Assembly: GCF_010727125.1 (NCBI RefSeq)
Contig: NZ_AP022564.1
Location: 3,224,001 to 3,288,000 of the forward strand
Direction: 5' to 3'
From: Mycolicibacter terrae
GTDB taxonomy: Bacteria; Actinomycetota; Actinomycetes; Mycobacteriales; Mycobacteriaceae
DNA length: 64,000 nt
Position numbers and translations under genes: made by a program. Below the pieces are notes generated by a model. The model had not been told where the DNA came from and ran no database searches. It worked only from the letters and a program-made list of their open reading frames with translations. This document shows, piece after piece, positions 33,581 to 44,128 of this stretch; position 1 is the first letter of the stretch, and each line of letters starts with the position of its first letter.

Positions 33581-36500
33581 TTACCGTACTGCGGGCACCG
33601 CGCCGGTGACGTCGATGAGGCCCCGCGGCTTGCCGTCCAGCGCCGAGATCAGATCGGCCACCATCTGGACCAGTTCGACGTCGCGGATGCGGGGCGCGCC
33701 GACACCACCGCCGGCCCGCGGTATCGGAACCTGCACGGTGGCCGTGGTGGCGCGGTAACTGGCGGACGGGTGCAGTCGCTTGAGCCGCAACTGGGCGGAG
33801 TCGGCCAGGGTGATCGGGGCCAGCCGCAGCGTTGTCGCCGACGCCGCCGAGACCTCGGTGATGCCCACTGCGCGGCACGACAGCCGCAGCCGGGCCACCG
33901 CGACCAGCCGGCCCGCCGGCTCGGGCAGCGGCCCGTAGCGGTCGGTCAGCTCGTCGACGACCGCGTTGATGGCGGCGTCGTCGAGGGCGCCGGCCAACCG
34001 CCGGTAGGCCTCCAGCCGCAGCCGGTCGGAGTTGATGTACTCCGGCGGCAGGTGAGCGTCGACGGGCAGGTCGATGCGGACGTCCTTGACCTCCTCGGTG
34101 GTGACCGTCTCGCCGTTGAACGCCGCTCGATAGGCCTCTACGGCCTCGCCGACCAACCGCACATACAGGTCGAACCCCACCCCGGCGACGTGCCCGGACT
34201 GCTCCACCCCCAACACGTTGCCGGCGCCGCGGATCTCCAGGTCCTTCATCGCCACCGCCATCCCGGCGCCGAGTTCGTTGTTCTGCGCAATGGTGGCCAG
34301 CCGATCGTGGGCGGTCTCGGTCAGCGGCGTGTCCCGTGGGTAGAGAAAGTAGGCGTAGCCGCGTTCGCGGCTGCGGCCCACCCGGCCCCGCAGCTGGTGC
34401 AGCTGGGAGAGCCCGAAGGTGTCGGCGCGCTCGACGATCAGCGTGTTGGCGTTGGAGATGTCCAGGCCGGTCTCGATGATCGTGGTGCACACCAGGATGT
34501 CGTACTCGCGGTTCCAGAAGCCCTGCACGGTGGTCTCCAGCAGTTCCTCGGGCATCTGGCCGTGCGCGACTGCGACCCGGGCCTCGGGCACCAGCGCGCG
34601 CACCCGGGCGGCGGCCGCGTCGATGGAGCTGACCCGGTTGTGCACGTAGAAGACCTGGCCGTCGCGCAGCAGTTCCCGGCGCAGGGCGGCCGCCACCTGC
34701 TTGTCGTCGTGGCCGCCGACGTAGGTCAGCACCGGGTAGCGGTCTTCGGGCGGGGTGAGGATCGTCGACATCTCCCGGATGCCGGCCAGACTCATCTCCA
34801 GGGTGCGCGGGATCGGGGTGGCACTCATGGTGAGCACATCGACGTGGGTGCGCAGCGCCTTGATGTGCTCCTTGTGCTCGACGCCGAACCGCTGCTCCTC
34901 GTCGACGATCACCAGGCCGAGGTCTTTCCAGCGCACCCCGGTCTGCAGCAGCCGATGGGTGCCGATCACCACGTCGACACCGCCGTCGGCCAGCCCGTCG
35001 ATCACCGCTTTGGACTCGGCGGCGTCGGTGAACCGGGACAGGCCCTTGACGACGACCGGGAACCCGGCCATCCGGGTGGCGAACGTCTGCAGGTGCTGAT
35101 CGGCCAGCAGCGTGGTGGGCACCAGCACCGCGACCTGCTTGCCGTCCTGGACGGCTTTGAACGCCGCCCGCACCGCGATCTCGGTCTTGCCGTAACCGAC
35201 GTCGCCGCAGACCACCCGGTCCATCGGTACCGGTTTCTCCATGTCGGCCTTGACCTCGCTGATGGCGGTGAGCTGGTCGACGGTCTCGGTGAACCCGAAC
35301 GCGTCCTCCATCTCGGCCTGCCACGGGGTGTCCGGGGCGAAGGCGTGTCCGGGTGCGGCCTGGCGCTTCGCGTAGAGCGCGACGAGTTCGTCGGCGATCT
35401 CCCGCACCGCCTTGCGGGCCTTGGTCTTGGTCTGGCTCCAGTCACTGCCGCCGAGCCTGCTCAGCGCGGGGGCCTGCCCGCCGACGTAGCGGGACAACTG
35501 GTCCAGGGAGTCCATCGGCACATAGAGCTTGTCGGTGTTGCCCGCGCTGCCCCGCCGGCCCGACGCGTATTCGAGCACCAGATATTCGCGCCGCGCCCCA
35601 CCCACGGTGCGTTCGGTCATCTCCACGAACTTGCCGATGCCGTGCTGGTCGTGCACCACCAGGTCGCCGGCGGTCAGCGCCAGCGGGTCGACGGCGTTGC
35701 GGCGCTTGGCCGCCAGCCGCTTGCCCTCGGGTCCGGCGACCCGGTTGCCGGTCAGGTCGGTCTCGGTGACGATGACCAGGTTCGCGCCCGCGATCACCAG
35801 ACCCTCGTGCAGGGGACCGGCCAGCACCCCGACCACGCCGGGCTTGGGTGCCGCGCCGGGCTCCAACAAGGTTGCCGCGGTGTCGGATTCGGCGAGCTGC
35901 TCCACCAGCCGTCTCGCCGTACCGACGCCGGGGGTCACGACCGCTGCCGCGCCGCCGGTCGCGGTGTGCGCGCGCAGCATGGCGAAGATCTCGTCGATAT
36001 CGCGTTGCCGGCCGCGCGCCGACGGCGACGGGCGCACGTCGAGTTGGATCGCCGCCTCGTCGGAGAGCTGGCTCAACGTCCACCACGGATGTCCCGCGGC
36101 CGTCGCAGCCTCGGCAACCTCGTCGAGCTCACGGAATCCCGATCCACCCAGCTGCTCGATGTCGATCGGCGCGTCGCCGCCGATCGCCGCGACCGACCAG
36201 GACGCCTCCAGGAATTCGCGGCCGGTCTTGATCAGGTCCGCGCCGCGGGCGCGTACCTTCTCCGGATCGCAGACCAGCACCGGGGTGCGCGCGCCGAGCT
36301 GGTCGGTCAGCAGTGCCTGACGGCCGGGCCGCAGCACCGGGCCCAGCGCCTCCATGCCGTCGACCGGGATGCCCTCGGCGAGCTTGGCCAGCATGTCACC
36401 GACGGTGCCGGTGACGGCGTTGTCGTCGACGTGCGACCGGTCGTGTGCTTGTGCCGACAGCGCTGCGGCCCGGGCCCGCACGTCATCGGTGAGCAGCAGC

Positions 36501-37231
36501 TCCCGGCACGCCACCGCCACCACGGTGCCTGCCTCGATCTCGGGGATGGAGCGCTGGTCGGCCACCGAGAACGGCCGCATCTCGGTGATCTCGTCGCCCC
36601 AGAACTCGACGCGCACCGGGTGCTCGGCGGTCGGCGGGAAGACGTCGAGGATCCCGCCGCGCACCGCGAACTCGCCGCGTTTGCCGACCAGGTCCACCCG
36701 GGTGTAGGCCAGCTCGACCAGCCGGGCGATCACCGCCTCGAAGGGTGTCTCGTCGCCGACGGCCAGGATGACCGGTTCGATCGCCTCCAGCTCCGGGATC
36801 AACGGTTGCAGCAGCGAACGGGCCGTGGTCACCACCACACGCAGCGGCGGCCCCAGCCGGGCGTCGTCGGGCCGCGCCAGCCTGCGCAGCAGCAGCATCC
36901 GGGCCCCCACGGTGTCCACGCCGGGTGAGAGCCGCTCGTGCGGCAGCGTCTCCCAGGACGGGAACAGCGCCACCGTGTCGCCGTAGACCCCACGCAGTTC
37001 GCTGGTCAGATCGTCAGCCTCGTGGCCGGTGGCGGTGACCACCAGCAGCGCGCTGTTGCGGGCCAGCGCGGCGGCGGCGAAGGGCCGGGCCGCGGCCGGG
37101 CCGACCAGGTTGAGCTCGGCCGGCCGGTCACCGGCGTGCGCGATGAGATCGGCGAAGGTCGGCGCGCTCAGTGCGGCGTCGACGAGCCCCGCGATCGGGG
37201 TCTGGACAGGTGCGAGCCCCGTTGCGGTCAT
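33581..37231 (-). CDS. mfd: Transcription-repair coupling factor Mfd
   Basis: 1216 residues. An ATP-driven DNA translocase that removes stalled RNA polymerase and recruits UvrA. Start ATG 37231 ([20 protein letters not shown]). The UvrB-like N-terminal part ([15 protein letters not shown]), RNA-polymerase-interaction domain ([16 protein letters not shown]), helicase motifs with Walker [19 protein letters not shown], Walker [26 protein letters not shown], and the TRG motif region followed by the C-terminal domain ([10 protein letters not shown]) are all seen. Nearly the size of the M. tuberculosis protein. Confidence 0.97.
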   Translation of the reverse strand: MTATGLAPVQTPIAGLVDAALSAPTFADLIAHAGDRPAELNLVGPAAARPFAAAALARNSALLVVTATGHEADDLTSELRGVYGDTVALFPSWETLPHERLSPGVDTVGARMLLLRRLARPDDARLGPPLRVVVTTARSLLQPLIPELEAIEPVILAVGDETPFEAVIARLVELAYTRVDLVGKRGEFAVRGGILDVFPPTAEHPVRVEFWGDEITEMRPFSVADQRSIPEIEAGTVVAVACRELLLTDDVRARAAALSAQAHDRSHVDDNAVTGTVGDMLAKLAEGIPVDGMEALGPVLRPGRQALLTDQLGARTPVLVCDPEKVRARGADLIKTGREFLEASWSVAAIGGDAPIDIEQLGGSGFRELDEVAEAATAAGHPWWTLSQLSDEAAIQLDVRPSPSARGRQRDIDEIFAMLRAHTATGGAAAVVTPGVGTARRLVEQLAESDTAATLLEPGAAPKPGVVGVLAGPLHEGLVIAGANLVIVTETDLTGNRVAGPEGKRLAAKRRNAVDPLALTAGDLVVHDQHGIGKFVEMTERTVGGARREYLVLEYASGRRGSAGNTDKLYVPMDSLDQLSRYVGGQAPALSRLGGSDWSQTKTKARKAVREIADELVALYAKRQAAPGHAFAPDTPWQAEMEDAFGFTETVDQLTAISEVKADMEKPVPMDRVVCGDVGYGKTEIAVRAAFKAVQDGKQVAVLVPTTLLADQHLQTFATRMAGFPVVVKGLSRFTDAAESKAVIDGLADGGVDVVIGTHRLLQTGVRWKDLGLVIVDEEQRFGVEHKEHIKALRTHVDVLTMSATPIPRTLEMSLAGIREMSTILTPPEDRYPVLTYVGGHDDKQVAAALRRELLRDGQVFYVHNRVSSIDAAAARVRALVPEARVAVAHGQMPEELLETTVQGFWNREYDILVCTTIIETGLDISNANTLIVERADTFGLSQLHQLRGRVGRSRERGYAYFLYPRDTPLTETAHDRLATIAQNNELGAGMAVAMKDLEIRGAGNVLGVEQSGHVAGVGFDLYVRLVGEAVEAYRAAFNGETVTTEEVKDVRIDLPVDAHLPPEYINSDRLRLEAYRRLAGALDDAAINAVVDELTDRYGPLPEPAGRLVAVARLRLSCRAVGITEVSAASATTLRLAPITLADSAQLRLKRLHPSASYRATTATVQVPIPRAGGGVGAPRIRDVELVQMVADLISALDGKPRGLIDVTGAVPAVR

Positions 37232-37290
37232 GATGCGGACAATTCTAGGCGGTGCTGGGCCGGGCGCCGATTTGCGTTGGGGTACATGCC

Positions 37291-37974
37291 TTATTCGTCG
37301 TGCAAGGCCGGATCGGCCTCCAGGTGCGACAGGCCGTTCCAGCACAGGTTGACCAGGTGCGCGGCCACCACTTCCTTCTTGGGTTCGCGCACATCCAGCC
37401 ACCACTGGGCCGTCATCGACACCGAACCGACCAACGCCTGGGCATACAGCGGCGCGGTCTCGGGGTCCAGGCCGCGCCGGGAGAAATCGCCGGCCAGGAT
37501 CGACGACACCTGGCCGATCGCATCGTTGAGCAGGGTGGAATAGCTGCCGGAGCTGATCGACGCCGGGGAATCGCGGATCAGGATCCGGAAACCGTCGGTG
37601 TGCTCGTCGACGTAGGTCAGCAGCGCCAGCGCGACCCGTTCGACCCGCAGCCTCGACTGATTGTTGGTGGATTTGGTCAGCGACGTGGTGATGCCGTCCA
37701 GCAACGCCGACATCTCCCGGTCGACCACCACGGCGTACAGCCCTTCCTTGCCGCCGAAATGCTCGTAGACCACCGGTTTGGACACATTGGCGCGCAGTGC
37801 GATCTCCTCGATGGAGGTGCCCTCGTAGCCCCGCTCGGCAAACAGCGACCGGGCGACCTCGATGAGTTGGTGACGGCGTTCGCTGCCGGTCATCCGGGCC
37901 CGCGGAGGCCTACCATCCCTGTCCAGAGCAGCCACGATACCCAGGATATCCAGTTCGGTAGAGTCTTCATGCAC
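37291..37974 (-). CDS. TetR family transcriptional regulator
   Basis: Up to 227 residues; the first 27 may not be translated, since ATG 37893 ([20 protein letters not shown]) is an equally good start. The helix-turn-helix is [33 protein letters not shown]. The ligand domain is helical without recognisable detail. It sits between mfd and the tRNA-Gln gene, where Rv1019 lies in M. tuberculosis. The target is unknown. Confidence 0.88.
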   Translation of the reverse strand: MHEDSTELDILGIVAALDRDGRPPRARMTGSERRHQLIEVARSLFAERGYEGTSIEEIALRANVSKPVVYEHFGGKEGLYAVVVDREMSALLDGITTSLTKSTNNQSRLRVERVALALLTYVDEHTDGFRILIRDSPASISSGSYSTLLNDAIGQVSSILAGDFSRRGLDPETAPLYAQALVGSVSMTAQWWLDVREPKKEVVAAHLVNLCWNGLSHLEADPALHDE

Positions 37975-37978
37975 TCCA

Positions 37979-38050
37979 TCCGTCGTGGTGTAATCGGCAG
38001 CACCTCTGATTTTGGTTCAGATAGTTCAGGTTCGAGTCCTGGCGACGGAG
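37979..38050 (+). tRNA. tRNA-Gln (anticodon TTG)
   Basis: 72-nucleotide cloverleaf. Acceptor stem TCCGTCG pairs with CGACGGA, discriminator G38050. The anticodon arm TCTGA-TTTTGGT-TCAGA gives anticodon TTG, reading CAA. The T arm contains GGTTCGAGTCC. CCA is not encoded. It lies four bases from the divergent TetR start and upstream of glmU, as in other mycobacteria. Confidence 0.96.
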
Positions 38051-38117
38051 CTTCCCGATCCGGGTTTCTCTGCCCACCCTTTGCCGCGAGCGTGCCGAGA
38101 ATGACAGGCTAGGCGGC

Positions 38118-39623
38118 GTGTCGACGGACAAACACGCACCCACGCGCCAGGAGGCCGCGGTCATAGTGCTGGCGGCCGGGGCCGGGACCCGGATGGTCTC
38201 CGACACCCCCAAGGTGCTGCACACCCTGGCCGGGCGCAGCATGCTGTCGCACTGCCTGCGCGCGGCCGCCGGAATCAACCCGCGCCACCTGGTGGTGGTG
38301 CTGGGCCACGCCCACGAACGCACCGCCGGTTCGGTCGCCGAGCTGGCGCAGACACTGGGCTGCCGCATCGACATCGCTCTGCAAGACGAGCAGCTCGGCA
38401 CCGGGCACGCGGTGCTGTGCGGACTGTCGGCGCTGCCGGAGGACTTCGCGGGCGCCGTCGTCGTCACCTCCGGTGACATTCCGCTGCTGGACACCGCAAC
38501 GCTGCAGGCGCTGGTCGACACCCACCGCAGCGCCCCGGCCGCGGTCACCCTGCTGACCACCACCCTGGCAGACCCCACCGGCTACGGACGCATCCTGCGG
38601 GAGCACGACGGCGCCCACAGCACGGTCACCGGGATCGTGGAACAGGCCGACGCCACCGAATCCCAGCGGGAGATCCGCGAGGTCAACGCCGGGGTGTACG
38701 CCTTCGACATCACGCCGCTGCGCTCGGCGCTGAGCCGGCTCGGCTCGGACAACGCCCAGCACGAGCTGTACCTCACCGACGTGATCGGCATCGTGCGCGG
38801 CGACGGCCAACCGGTGCGCGCCCGTCATGTCGACGACGCCGCCCTGGTGGCCGGCGTCAACGACCGGGTGCAGCTGGCCGCGTTGGCCGCCGAACTCAAC
38901 CACCGGCTCATCGCCGCCCATCAGCGGGCCGGTGTCACCGTCGTCGACCCCGCCACCACCTGGATCGACGTGGACGTGACCATCGGGCGCGACACCACCG
39001 TCGCACCCGGAACCCAGCTGCTCGGCAACACCCGGATCGGCACGCACTGCGAGGTCGGGCCGGACAGCACCCTGACCGACGTCACGGTGGACGACGGCGC
39101 ATCGGTGATCCGCAGCCACGCCGCCTCATCGTCGATCGGAGCCGGCGCCACGGTCGGGCCGTTCGCCTATCTGCGTCCCGGCACCACGCTGGGCGCCGAC
39201 GCCAAGCTGGGGGCGTTCGTCGAGACCAAGAACTCCACCATCGGCACCGGGACCAAGGTTCCGCACCTGACCTACGTCGGCGACGCCGACATCGGCGAGC
39301 ACTCCAACATCGGCGCCTCCAGCGTGTTCGTCAACTACGACGGCCAGACCAAGCGGCGGACCACGGTCGGCTCGCACGTCCGGACGGGCTCGGACACCAT
39401 GTTCGTCGCGCCGGTCACCATCGGCGACGGCGCCTATACCGGCGCCGGCACCGTGGTGCGCGACGATGTGCCGCCGGGCGCGCTGGCGGTGTCGGCCGGC
39501 CCGCAACGCAACATCGAGAACTGGGTACAGCACAAGCGGCCCGGCACCCCGGCCGCCGAAGCGGCCGAGAAGGCCCGCGCGTCCGGCGGACCGGGCACGC
39601 ATCAACCCGACGAGCCATCGTGA
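38118..39623 (+). CDS. glmU: Bifunctional GlmU: glucosamine-1-phosphate acetyltransferase / UDP-GlcNAc pyrophosphorylase
   Basis: 501 residues, GTG start. It makes UDP-N-acetylglucosamine for peptidoglycan and arabinogalactan linker. N-terminal uridyltransferase: [43 protein letters not shown]-terminal left-handed beta-helix acetyltransferase from about 260, with hexapeptide repeats, the active-site region [24 protein letters not shown] and [37 protein letters not shown] short acidic/Ala-rich tail follows. It is followed by prs, as in M. tuberculosis. Confidence 0.97.
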   Translation: MSTDKHAPTRQEAAVIVLAAGAGTRMVSDTPKVLHTLAGRSMLSHCLRAAAGINPRHLVVVLGHAHERTAGSVAELAQTLGCRIDIALQDEQLGTGHAVLCGLSALPEDFAGAVVVTSGDIPLLDTATLQALVDTHRSAPAAVTLLTTTLADPTGYGRILREHDGAHSTVTGIVEQADATESQREIREVNAGVYAFDITPLRSALSRLGSDNAQHELYLTDVIGIVRGDGQPVRARHVDDAALVAGVNDRVQLAALAAELNHRLIAAHQRAGVTVVDPATTWIDVDVTIGRDTTVAPGTQLLGNTRIGTHCEVGPDSTLTDVTVDDGASVIRSHAASSSIGAGATVGPFAYLRPGTTLGADAKLGAFVETKNSTIGTGTKVPHLTYVGDADIGEHSNIGASSVFVNYDGQTKRRTTVGSHVRTGSDTMFVAPVTIGDGAYTGAGTVVRDDVPPGALAVSAGPQRNIENWVQHKRPGTPAAEAAEKARASGGPGTHQPDEPS

Positions 39624-39732
39624 TGTTGGTCGCGTTGAGGCAGCCCGAGGCGAAATCACACATCGGGCTACGTACCATAAGGCCCGAGTTAACTCGACCA
39701 ATTTCCCAGATCTCCAACGGCGGGGGCAGCAC

Positions 39733-40713
39733 GTGAGCCACGAGTGGACAGACAACCGCAAAAACCTGATGCTCTTCGCTGGTCGCTCGCACCCGGAGCT
39801 GGCAGATCAGGTCGCCAAAGAACTGGATGTCCCGGTCACCGCGCAGACCGCCCGCGACTTTGCCAACGGCGAGATCTTCGTGCGTTTCGAGGAGTCGGTG
39901 CGAGGCTGCGACGCCTTCGTACTGCAGTCGCATCCGGCGCCGCTGAACAAGTGGCTGATGGAACAGCTGATCATGATCGACGCGCTCAAGCGGGGCAGCG
40001 CCAAGCGGATCACCGCGATCCTGCCGTTCTACCCCTATGCCCGCCAGGACAAGAAGCACCGTGGCCGCGAGCCGATCTCCGCGCGCCTGGTGGCCGACCT
40101 GCTCAAGACCGCCGGCGCCGACCGGATCGTCACCGTGGACCTGCACACCGACCAGATCCAGGGGTTCTTCGACGGCCCGGTCGACCACATGCGCGCCCAG
40201 CCGCTGCTGATCGGCTACATCAAGGAGAACTACGGCAACTCCGACGTCGTGGTGGTCTCCCCCGACTCCGGCCGGGTGCGCATCGCCGAGAAGTGGGCGG
40301 ACTCCCTGGGCGGGGTGCCGCTGGCCTTCATCCACAAGACCCGCGACCCGCTGGTGCCCAACCAGGTGAAGTCCAACCGGGTCGTCGGTGAGGTGGCGGG
40401 CAAGACCTGCGTGCTGATCGACGACATGATCGACACCGGCGGCACCATCGCGGCGGCGGTGAACCTGCTGCGGGAGGACGGCGCCCGCGACGTCGTCATC
40501 GCGGCCACCCACGGGGTGCTGTCCGACCCGGCCGCCGAGCGGCTGGCGGCCTCGGGTGCCTGCGAGGTGATCGTCACCAACACCTTGCCGATCACCGAGG
40601 ACAAGTTGTTCCCGCAGCTGACCGTGCTGTCGATCGCCCCGCTGCTGGCCAGTACGATCCGGGCTGTGTTCGAAAACGGCTCGGTGACCGGACTTTTCGA
40701 CGGAGACGCCTGA
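39733..40713 (+). CDS. prs: Ribose-phosphate pyrophosphokinase
   Basis: 326 residues from GTG 39733. It forms PRPP for nucleotide, histidine, tryptophan and decaprenyl-phospho-arabinose synthesis. FANGEIFVRFEESVRG, LPFYPYARQDKKHRGREPIS (catalytic loop), DLHTDQIQGFFD and the PRPP-binding loop CVLIDDMIDTGGTIAAA are intact. The 109-base gap after glmU contains no clear hairpin; it may hold a promoter. The next gene starts directly after the stop. Confidence 0.97.
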   Translation: MSHEWTDNRKNLMLFAGRSHPELADQVAKELDVPVTAQTARDFANGEIFVRFEESVRGCDAFVLQSHPAPLNKWLMEQLIMIDALKRGSAKRITAILPFYPYARQDKKHRGREPISARLVADLLKTAGADRIVTVDLHTDQIQGFFDGPVDHMRAQPLLIGYIKENYGNSDVVVVSPDSGRVRIAEKWADSLGGVPLAFIHKTRDPLVPNQVKSNRVVGEVAGKTCVLIDDMIDTGGTIAAAVNLLREDGARDVVIAATHGVLSDPAAERLAASGACEVIVTNTLPITEDKLFPQLTVLSIAPLLASTIRAVFENGSVTGLFDGDA

Positions 40714-41058
40714 ATGACCGACGGGACCATCTACCACAACCCGCGCTGCTCCACCTCGCGCAAGACCCTGGAGCTGCTGCGCGACAACGGCATCGAGCCG
40801 ACGATCGTGGAGTACCTGAAGGACCCACCCTCGCGTGCGGAGCTGGCGGAGATGATCCGCGCCGCAGGGATCGGGGTGCGCGACGCGGTGCGCGCCGGCG
40901 AGGCGGTGTACGCCGAGCTGAACCTTGCTGACGCCTCTGATGACGAACTGCTCGACGCGATGGCCGCCCATCCCATCCTGATCCAGCGGCCGTTCGTCGT
41001 CACCGACAACGGAACCCGGCTGGCCCGCCCGATTGACGCGGTCCGCGAGATCCTGTGA
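40714..41058 (+). CDS. arsC: ArsC family (glutaredoxin-dependent arsenate reductase) protein
   Basis: 114 residues, thioredoxin-like ArsC fold. IYHNPRCSTSRKTLELL contains Cys12 with the CSTSR anion-binding motif; PTIVEYLKDPPSRAELAEMI and ILIQRPFVVTDNGTRLARP (Arg93 and Arg106 region) complete the family pattern. It starts directly after the prs stop (TGAATG) and its end overlaps lpqT by four bases, so it is translated within the prs transcript rather than in an arsenic operon; no arsR or arsB is near. Arsenate reduction is the family function; the physiological role here is uncertain. Confidence 0.9.
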   Translation: MTDGTIYHNPRCSTSRKTLELLRDNGIEPTIVEYLKDPPSRAELAEMIRAAGIGVRDAVRAGEAVYAELNLADASDDELLDAMAAHPILIQRPFVVTDNGTRLARPIDAVREIL

Positions 41059-41717
41059 TCCGCCGGGCCGCCCGGGCGTGCACCGCGGCGCTGGCCTGCG
41101 CGGCGCTGGTCGGCGCAGCGGCCGGATGCGGCGCCAAAGCCCCTGATTACCAGTCGATTTGGACTAACGGTAGCTCCACCACCACGTCGGAGGAGCCGCA
41201 GGCGCCGGTGACGGTGGGCCGTTACCTGGAAGACCAGGGCGTGGCCGCCGAGGCGATGGCCCCCAACGCACTGACCGACCTGACCGTGTCGATCCCGACA
41301 CCGCCGGGCTGGACGAAGAAGGAGAGCCCGACGTTGCCGGCGACCACACTGGTCATCGGCAAAGGCGAGAAGCTTCCGCGGGCGATCCTGAGCGTGGTCA
41401 AACTCACCGGCGACTTCGATTCGCGCGAGGCCATCAAACACGGGGTGGTCGACGCCCAGCTCTCGCCGAAATTCCGGCTGCTCGACGCCTCCAACGAGGA
41501 CTACCAGGGCTTCCCGTCGTCGATGGTCCAGGGCACCCATGAGATGGACGGTCAGCGCCTGCACAGCTGGTTCCGGATGGTGATCGCCACCGGTTCGGCG
41601 CCTGCCGACCAGCGCTATCTGGTGCAGTTGGCGGTCACCGGCTTCAACGACGAGGCGTCCAAACAGGCCGCCGAAGTTGAGGCGATCATGCACGGGTTCA
41701 CCGTCGCCGCGAAGTGA
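41055..41717 (+). CDS. lpqT: Lipoprotein LpqT
   Basis: 220 residues; GTG start overlaps the arsC stop (GTGA). The signal sequence ends in GAAAGC with Cys25 as lipidation site. The mature domain contains PNALTDLTVSIPTPPGWTK and HEMDGQRLHSWFRMV, fitting the LpqN/LpqT family of mycobacterial cell-envelope lipoproteins. Members may bind glycolipids or assist envelope transport; the exact function is unknown. The position after prs equals Rv1016c. Confidence 0.92.
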   Translation: MIRRAARACTAALACAALVGAAAGCGAKAPDYQSIWTNGSSTTTSEEPQAPVTVGRYLEDQGVAAEAMAPNALTDLTVSIPTPPGWTKKESPTLPATTLVIGKGEKLPRAILSVVKLTGDFDSREAIKHGVVDAQLSPKFRLLDASNEDYQGFPSSMVQGTHEMDGQRLHSWFRMVIATGSAPADQRYLVQLAVTGFNDEASKQAAEVEAIMHGFTVAAK

Positions 41718-41800
41718 CCCGCGGCGGGTCGCGCCAACTGACCCCACGCGGCGATCGGGGCTGCTAACGTGCACCGGGCCACCGAAAAGGGAGTTCTACC

Positions 41801-42175
41801 ATGGCCTTTGCCCTCACCCGCCGGACGTTGCCGCGCCTCTGCGGTGTCGGCCTGACCGTATTCACCGCGGGCCTGCTGGCCCCGTCGGCGGCGATGGCCG
41901 ACCCGCCCCCGGGCTGCACCGCCGCCGACCTCGCCGATGTGGCCGCCGGCGTCGCCGCCTCGACCTCCGGCTACCTGTTCGCCCATCCCGACGTCAACGA
42001 GTTCTACACCGGTCTGAACAACCGGCCCGACGACGAGGTGCCCGAGGCCATCCGCAGCTACTTCGACACCAACCCGCAGGCCCACGCCGACTTACTCGCC
42101 CTGCGCCGCCCCCTCACCGACTTCCGTAGCCGCTGCGGACTGCCCGACGCCGACCGACCCCTGCTGGGCCAGTGA
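41801..42175 (+). CDS. Secreted haem-binding (MHB/Rv0203-like) protein
   Basis: 124 residues. AAAGGG upstream of ATG 41801; signal peptide to about residue 34 (PSAAMA-DPPPG). The mature part GCTAADLADVAAGVAASTSGYLF, AHPDVNEFYTGL and FRSRCGLPD, with two Cys that would form a disulfide, fits the mycobacterial haemophore haem-binding family typified by Rv0203, in which haem is held by residues of the helical core. It overlaps the start of the next small secreted protein gene. Confidence 0.83.
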   Translation: MAFALTRRTLPRLCGVGLTVFTAGLLAPSAAMADPPPGCTAADLADVAAGVAASTSGYLFAHPDVNEFYTGLNNRPDDEVPEAIRSYFDTNPQAHADLLALRRPLTDFRSRCGLPDADRPLLGQ

Positions 42176-42441
42176 TGCCCAGCCGGATCCGCGCCGCCGC
42201 CGCACTGGCACTGGTCGGGCTGCCGGGCGCCGCCGGGGTGATCACGCCGGTGGGCACCGCAGCCGCCGACGTGTGCGTCGGAGTGGGGCGCCGCATCCAC
42301 ATCAGCGGATGCACCGACCTCACCCCGCCGCCGGCCTATTACGCCCCGCTACCCGAAGACGTGCCCCCACCACCACCTCCCCCGCCGCAGACCTGCGTCG
42401 GCTACAACGGCCGCTGGATCGACACCAACAACTGCCACTGA
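42175..42441 (+). CDS. Small secreted Cys/Pro-rich protein
   Basis: 88 residues from ATG 42175, which shares its A with the previous stop (GTG 42172 also possible). A signal peptide ends about residue 31 (GTAAA-DVC). The mature protein is short: VCVGVGRRIHISGC, a proline run (VPPPPPPPPQ), then TCVGYNGRWIDTNNC. The two similar Cys-Val-Gly ... Cys units could form small disulfide loops. Not a recognised family. It is coupled to the haem-binding protein gene. Confidence 0.65.
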   Translation: MPSRIRAAAALALVGLPGAAGVITPVGTAAADVCVGVGRRIHISGCTDLTPPPAYYAPLPEDVPPPPPPPPQTCVGYNGRWIDTNNCH

Positions 42442-42470
42442 GCAGCGCGGCGATCACTACTGTGTCAGCC

Positions 42471-43343
42471 ATGACCTCCTGGACAGCTGCGGATCTGCCC
42501 TCGTTCTCCGGCCGCACCGTCATCGTCACGGGCGCCAACAGCGGATTGGGCGCCGTGACCGCCCGTGAGCTGGCCCGGGCGGGGGCCGGCGTCACCTTGG
42601 CGGTCCGCGACACGGCCAAGGGCCAGGCCGCCGCGGCGAGCATGCCCGGTGACGTGGCGGTGCGCGCCCTGGATCTGGCGGACCTGTCCTCTGTGCGGCG
42701 GTTCGCCGATGAGACCTCGGGTGTCGACGTGCTGATCAACAACGCCGGGATCATGGCCGTGCCGTACGCCAACACGGTCGACGGGTTCGAGAGTCAGATC
42801 GGCACCAACCATCTGGGCCACTTCGCGCTGACCAACCTGCTGCTGCCCAAACTCACCGACCGGGTGGTGACGGTGTCGTCGTTCATGCACCGGATGGGCT
42901 ACGTCAGCTGCAAGGACCTGAACTGGGAATCGCGTCGGTATTCGGCGTGGCTGGCCTACGGCCAGTCCAAGCTGGCCAATCTGCTGTTCACCAGCGAGCT
43001 GCAGCGCCGGCTGGTGGCGGCCGGCTCGCCGCTGCTCGCGCTGGCCGCCCACCCGGGCTATTCGAGCACCAATCTGCAAGGTCACACCGGCAATCGGGTC
43101 GGCGATGCGCTGATGCGCACGATCGGCAACGGCCTGTTTGCCACCAGCCCTGATTTCGGGGCCCGCCAGACCCTCTATGCGGCGTCGCAGGATCTGTCGG
43201 GCAACACCTACGTCGGGCCGCGGTTCGCCTTCCTCGGCCGCACCGGATCGGTGGGCCGCAGCCTGCTGGCCAAGCGCGGCTCCACCGCCGCCGAGCTGTG
43301 GGAGCTGTCCACCCAGCTCACCGGGGTGCAATTTCCGCTCTGA
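42471..43343 (+). CDS. Short-chain dehydrogenase/reductase
   Basis: 290 residues from ATG 42471 (GTG 42462 is an alternative). Classic SDR layout: TGANSGLGAVTARELARAG (TGxxxGxG cofactor loop), INNAGIM (NNAG), the catalytic YGQSK with Tyr-x3-Lys, and HPGYSSTNLQ. The basic residues after the second strand (VRDTAKG) suggest NADP. The sequence is closest to the retinol-dehydrogenase/protochlorophyllide-reductase-like subgroup common in mycobacteria; substrate unknown. It ends 137 bases before rplY. Confidence 0.9.
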   Translation: MTSWTAADLPSFSGRTVIVTGANSGLGAVTARELARAGAGVTLAVRDTAKGQAAAASMPGDVAVRALDLADLSSVRRFADETSGVDVLINNAGIMAVPYANTVDGFESQIGTNHLGHFALTNLLLPKLTDRVVTVSSFMHRMGYVSCKDLNWESRRYSAWLAYGQSKLANLLFTSELQRRLVAAGSPLLALAAHPGYSSTNLQGHTGNRVGDALMRTIGNGLFATSPDFGARQTLYAASQDLSGNTYVGPRFAFLGRTGSVGRSLLAKRGSTAAELWELSTQLTGVQFPL

Positions 43344-43480
43344 GGGGCGGATGCGCTAGCCTGACCAGGCGTCACGGCGAGGGCGGCCCATTGCGGTCGC
43401 CGTTATCGGCGAGGACTTCCTAGGTGGTTGTCGCGATCTGGCCGTGCCTCATGCACACCGAAGCAACCACAGGAGTACCG
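43344..43480 (+). promoter_or_regulatory. rplY upstream region with possible structured leader
   Basis: TAGCCT (43357-43362) is a plausible -10, giving a leader of about 110 bases. The leader contains GGCGAGGGCGG ... CGGTCGCCG, which could pair. A regulated ribosomal-protein leader is possible but not demonstrated. Confidence 0.25.
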
Positions 43481-44116
43481 ATGGCCAAGTCCACCACCCC
43501 GAACAAGCTCACCGCCGCGGTGCGTTCCGAGACCGGCAAGGGTGCATCCCGCCGGGCCCGCCGCCAGGGCAAGGTCCCCGCGGTGCTCTACGGCCACGGC
43601 ACCGACCCGCAACACCTGGAGCTGCATGCCCACGACTACGCGGCCGTGCTGCGGCACTCCGGCGCCAACGCGGTGCTCACCCTCGACATCGAAGGCACCG
43701 AGCAGCTGGCGCTGACCAAGGCGCTGGACATCCACCCGATCCGTCGCAGCATCCAGCACGCGGACCTGATCGTGGTGCGCCGCGGCGAGAAGGTCATCGT
43801 CGAGGTCAACATCCTCGTCGAGGGCGAACCGTTCCCCGGCACCCTGGTCACCCAGGACGCCACCGCGGTGGAGATCGAAGCCGAGGCGCTGTCGATTCCC
43901 GAGCAGCTGACCCTCTCGATCGAGGGCGCCGTAGCCGGCACCCAGTTCACCGCCGGTGGCCTCGAGCTGCCCAAGGGCGTGACCCTGATCTCGGACCCGG
44001 AGCTGCTGCTGGTCAACGTGATCGAGCCGGTCGTCGAGGAGCAGGCCGAGACCGAAGCAGCGGAGGAGGCCCCCGCCGAGCAGGCCGGCGAGGCCGCGGC
44101 TCCCGAGGCGGAGTAG
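43481..44116 (+). CDS. rplY: 50S ribosomal protein L25 (CTC form)
   Basis: 211 residues from ATG 43481, preceded by AGGAG. The N-terminal L25 domain ([38 protein letters not shown]) binds 5S rRNA; the C-terminal TL5/CTC domain ([20 protein letters not shown]) and an acidic Glu/Ala tail follow. It is placed directly before pth, as Rv1015c is, with 12 bases between them. Confidence 0.96.
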   Translation: MAKSTTPNKLTAAVRSETGKGASRRARRQGKVPAVLYGHGTDPQHLELHAHDYAAVLRHSGANAVLTLDIEGTEQLALTKALDIHPIRRSIQHADLIVVRRGEKVIVEVNILVEGEPFPGTLVTQDATAVEIEAEALSIPEQLTLSIEGAVAGTQFTAGGLELPKGVTLISDPELLLVNVIEPVVEEQAETEAAEEAPAEQAGEAAAPEAE

Positions 44117-44128
44117 GCCGAGCACGGC

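Noticed and set aside
33576..35324. N-terminal extension of mazG giving a 913-residue protein
   Set aside because: The extra part lies within mfd in another frame and has shadow composition; ATG 33575 fits the known MazG start.
33326..36928. A 1200-codon open frame on the plus strand opposite mfd
   Set aside because: It is antisense to the strongly conserved mfd gene and shows Arg/Gly/His-rich composition typical of a GC-rich shadow frame.
37979..38050. tRNA-Gln as integration site of the accessory block
   Set aside because: It is more than 5 kb from the block border, and no repeat of its 3' end was noticed near lpqU.
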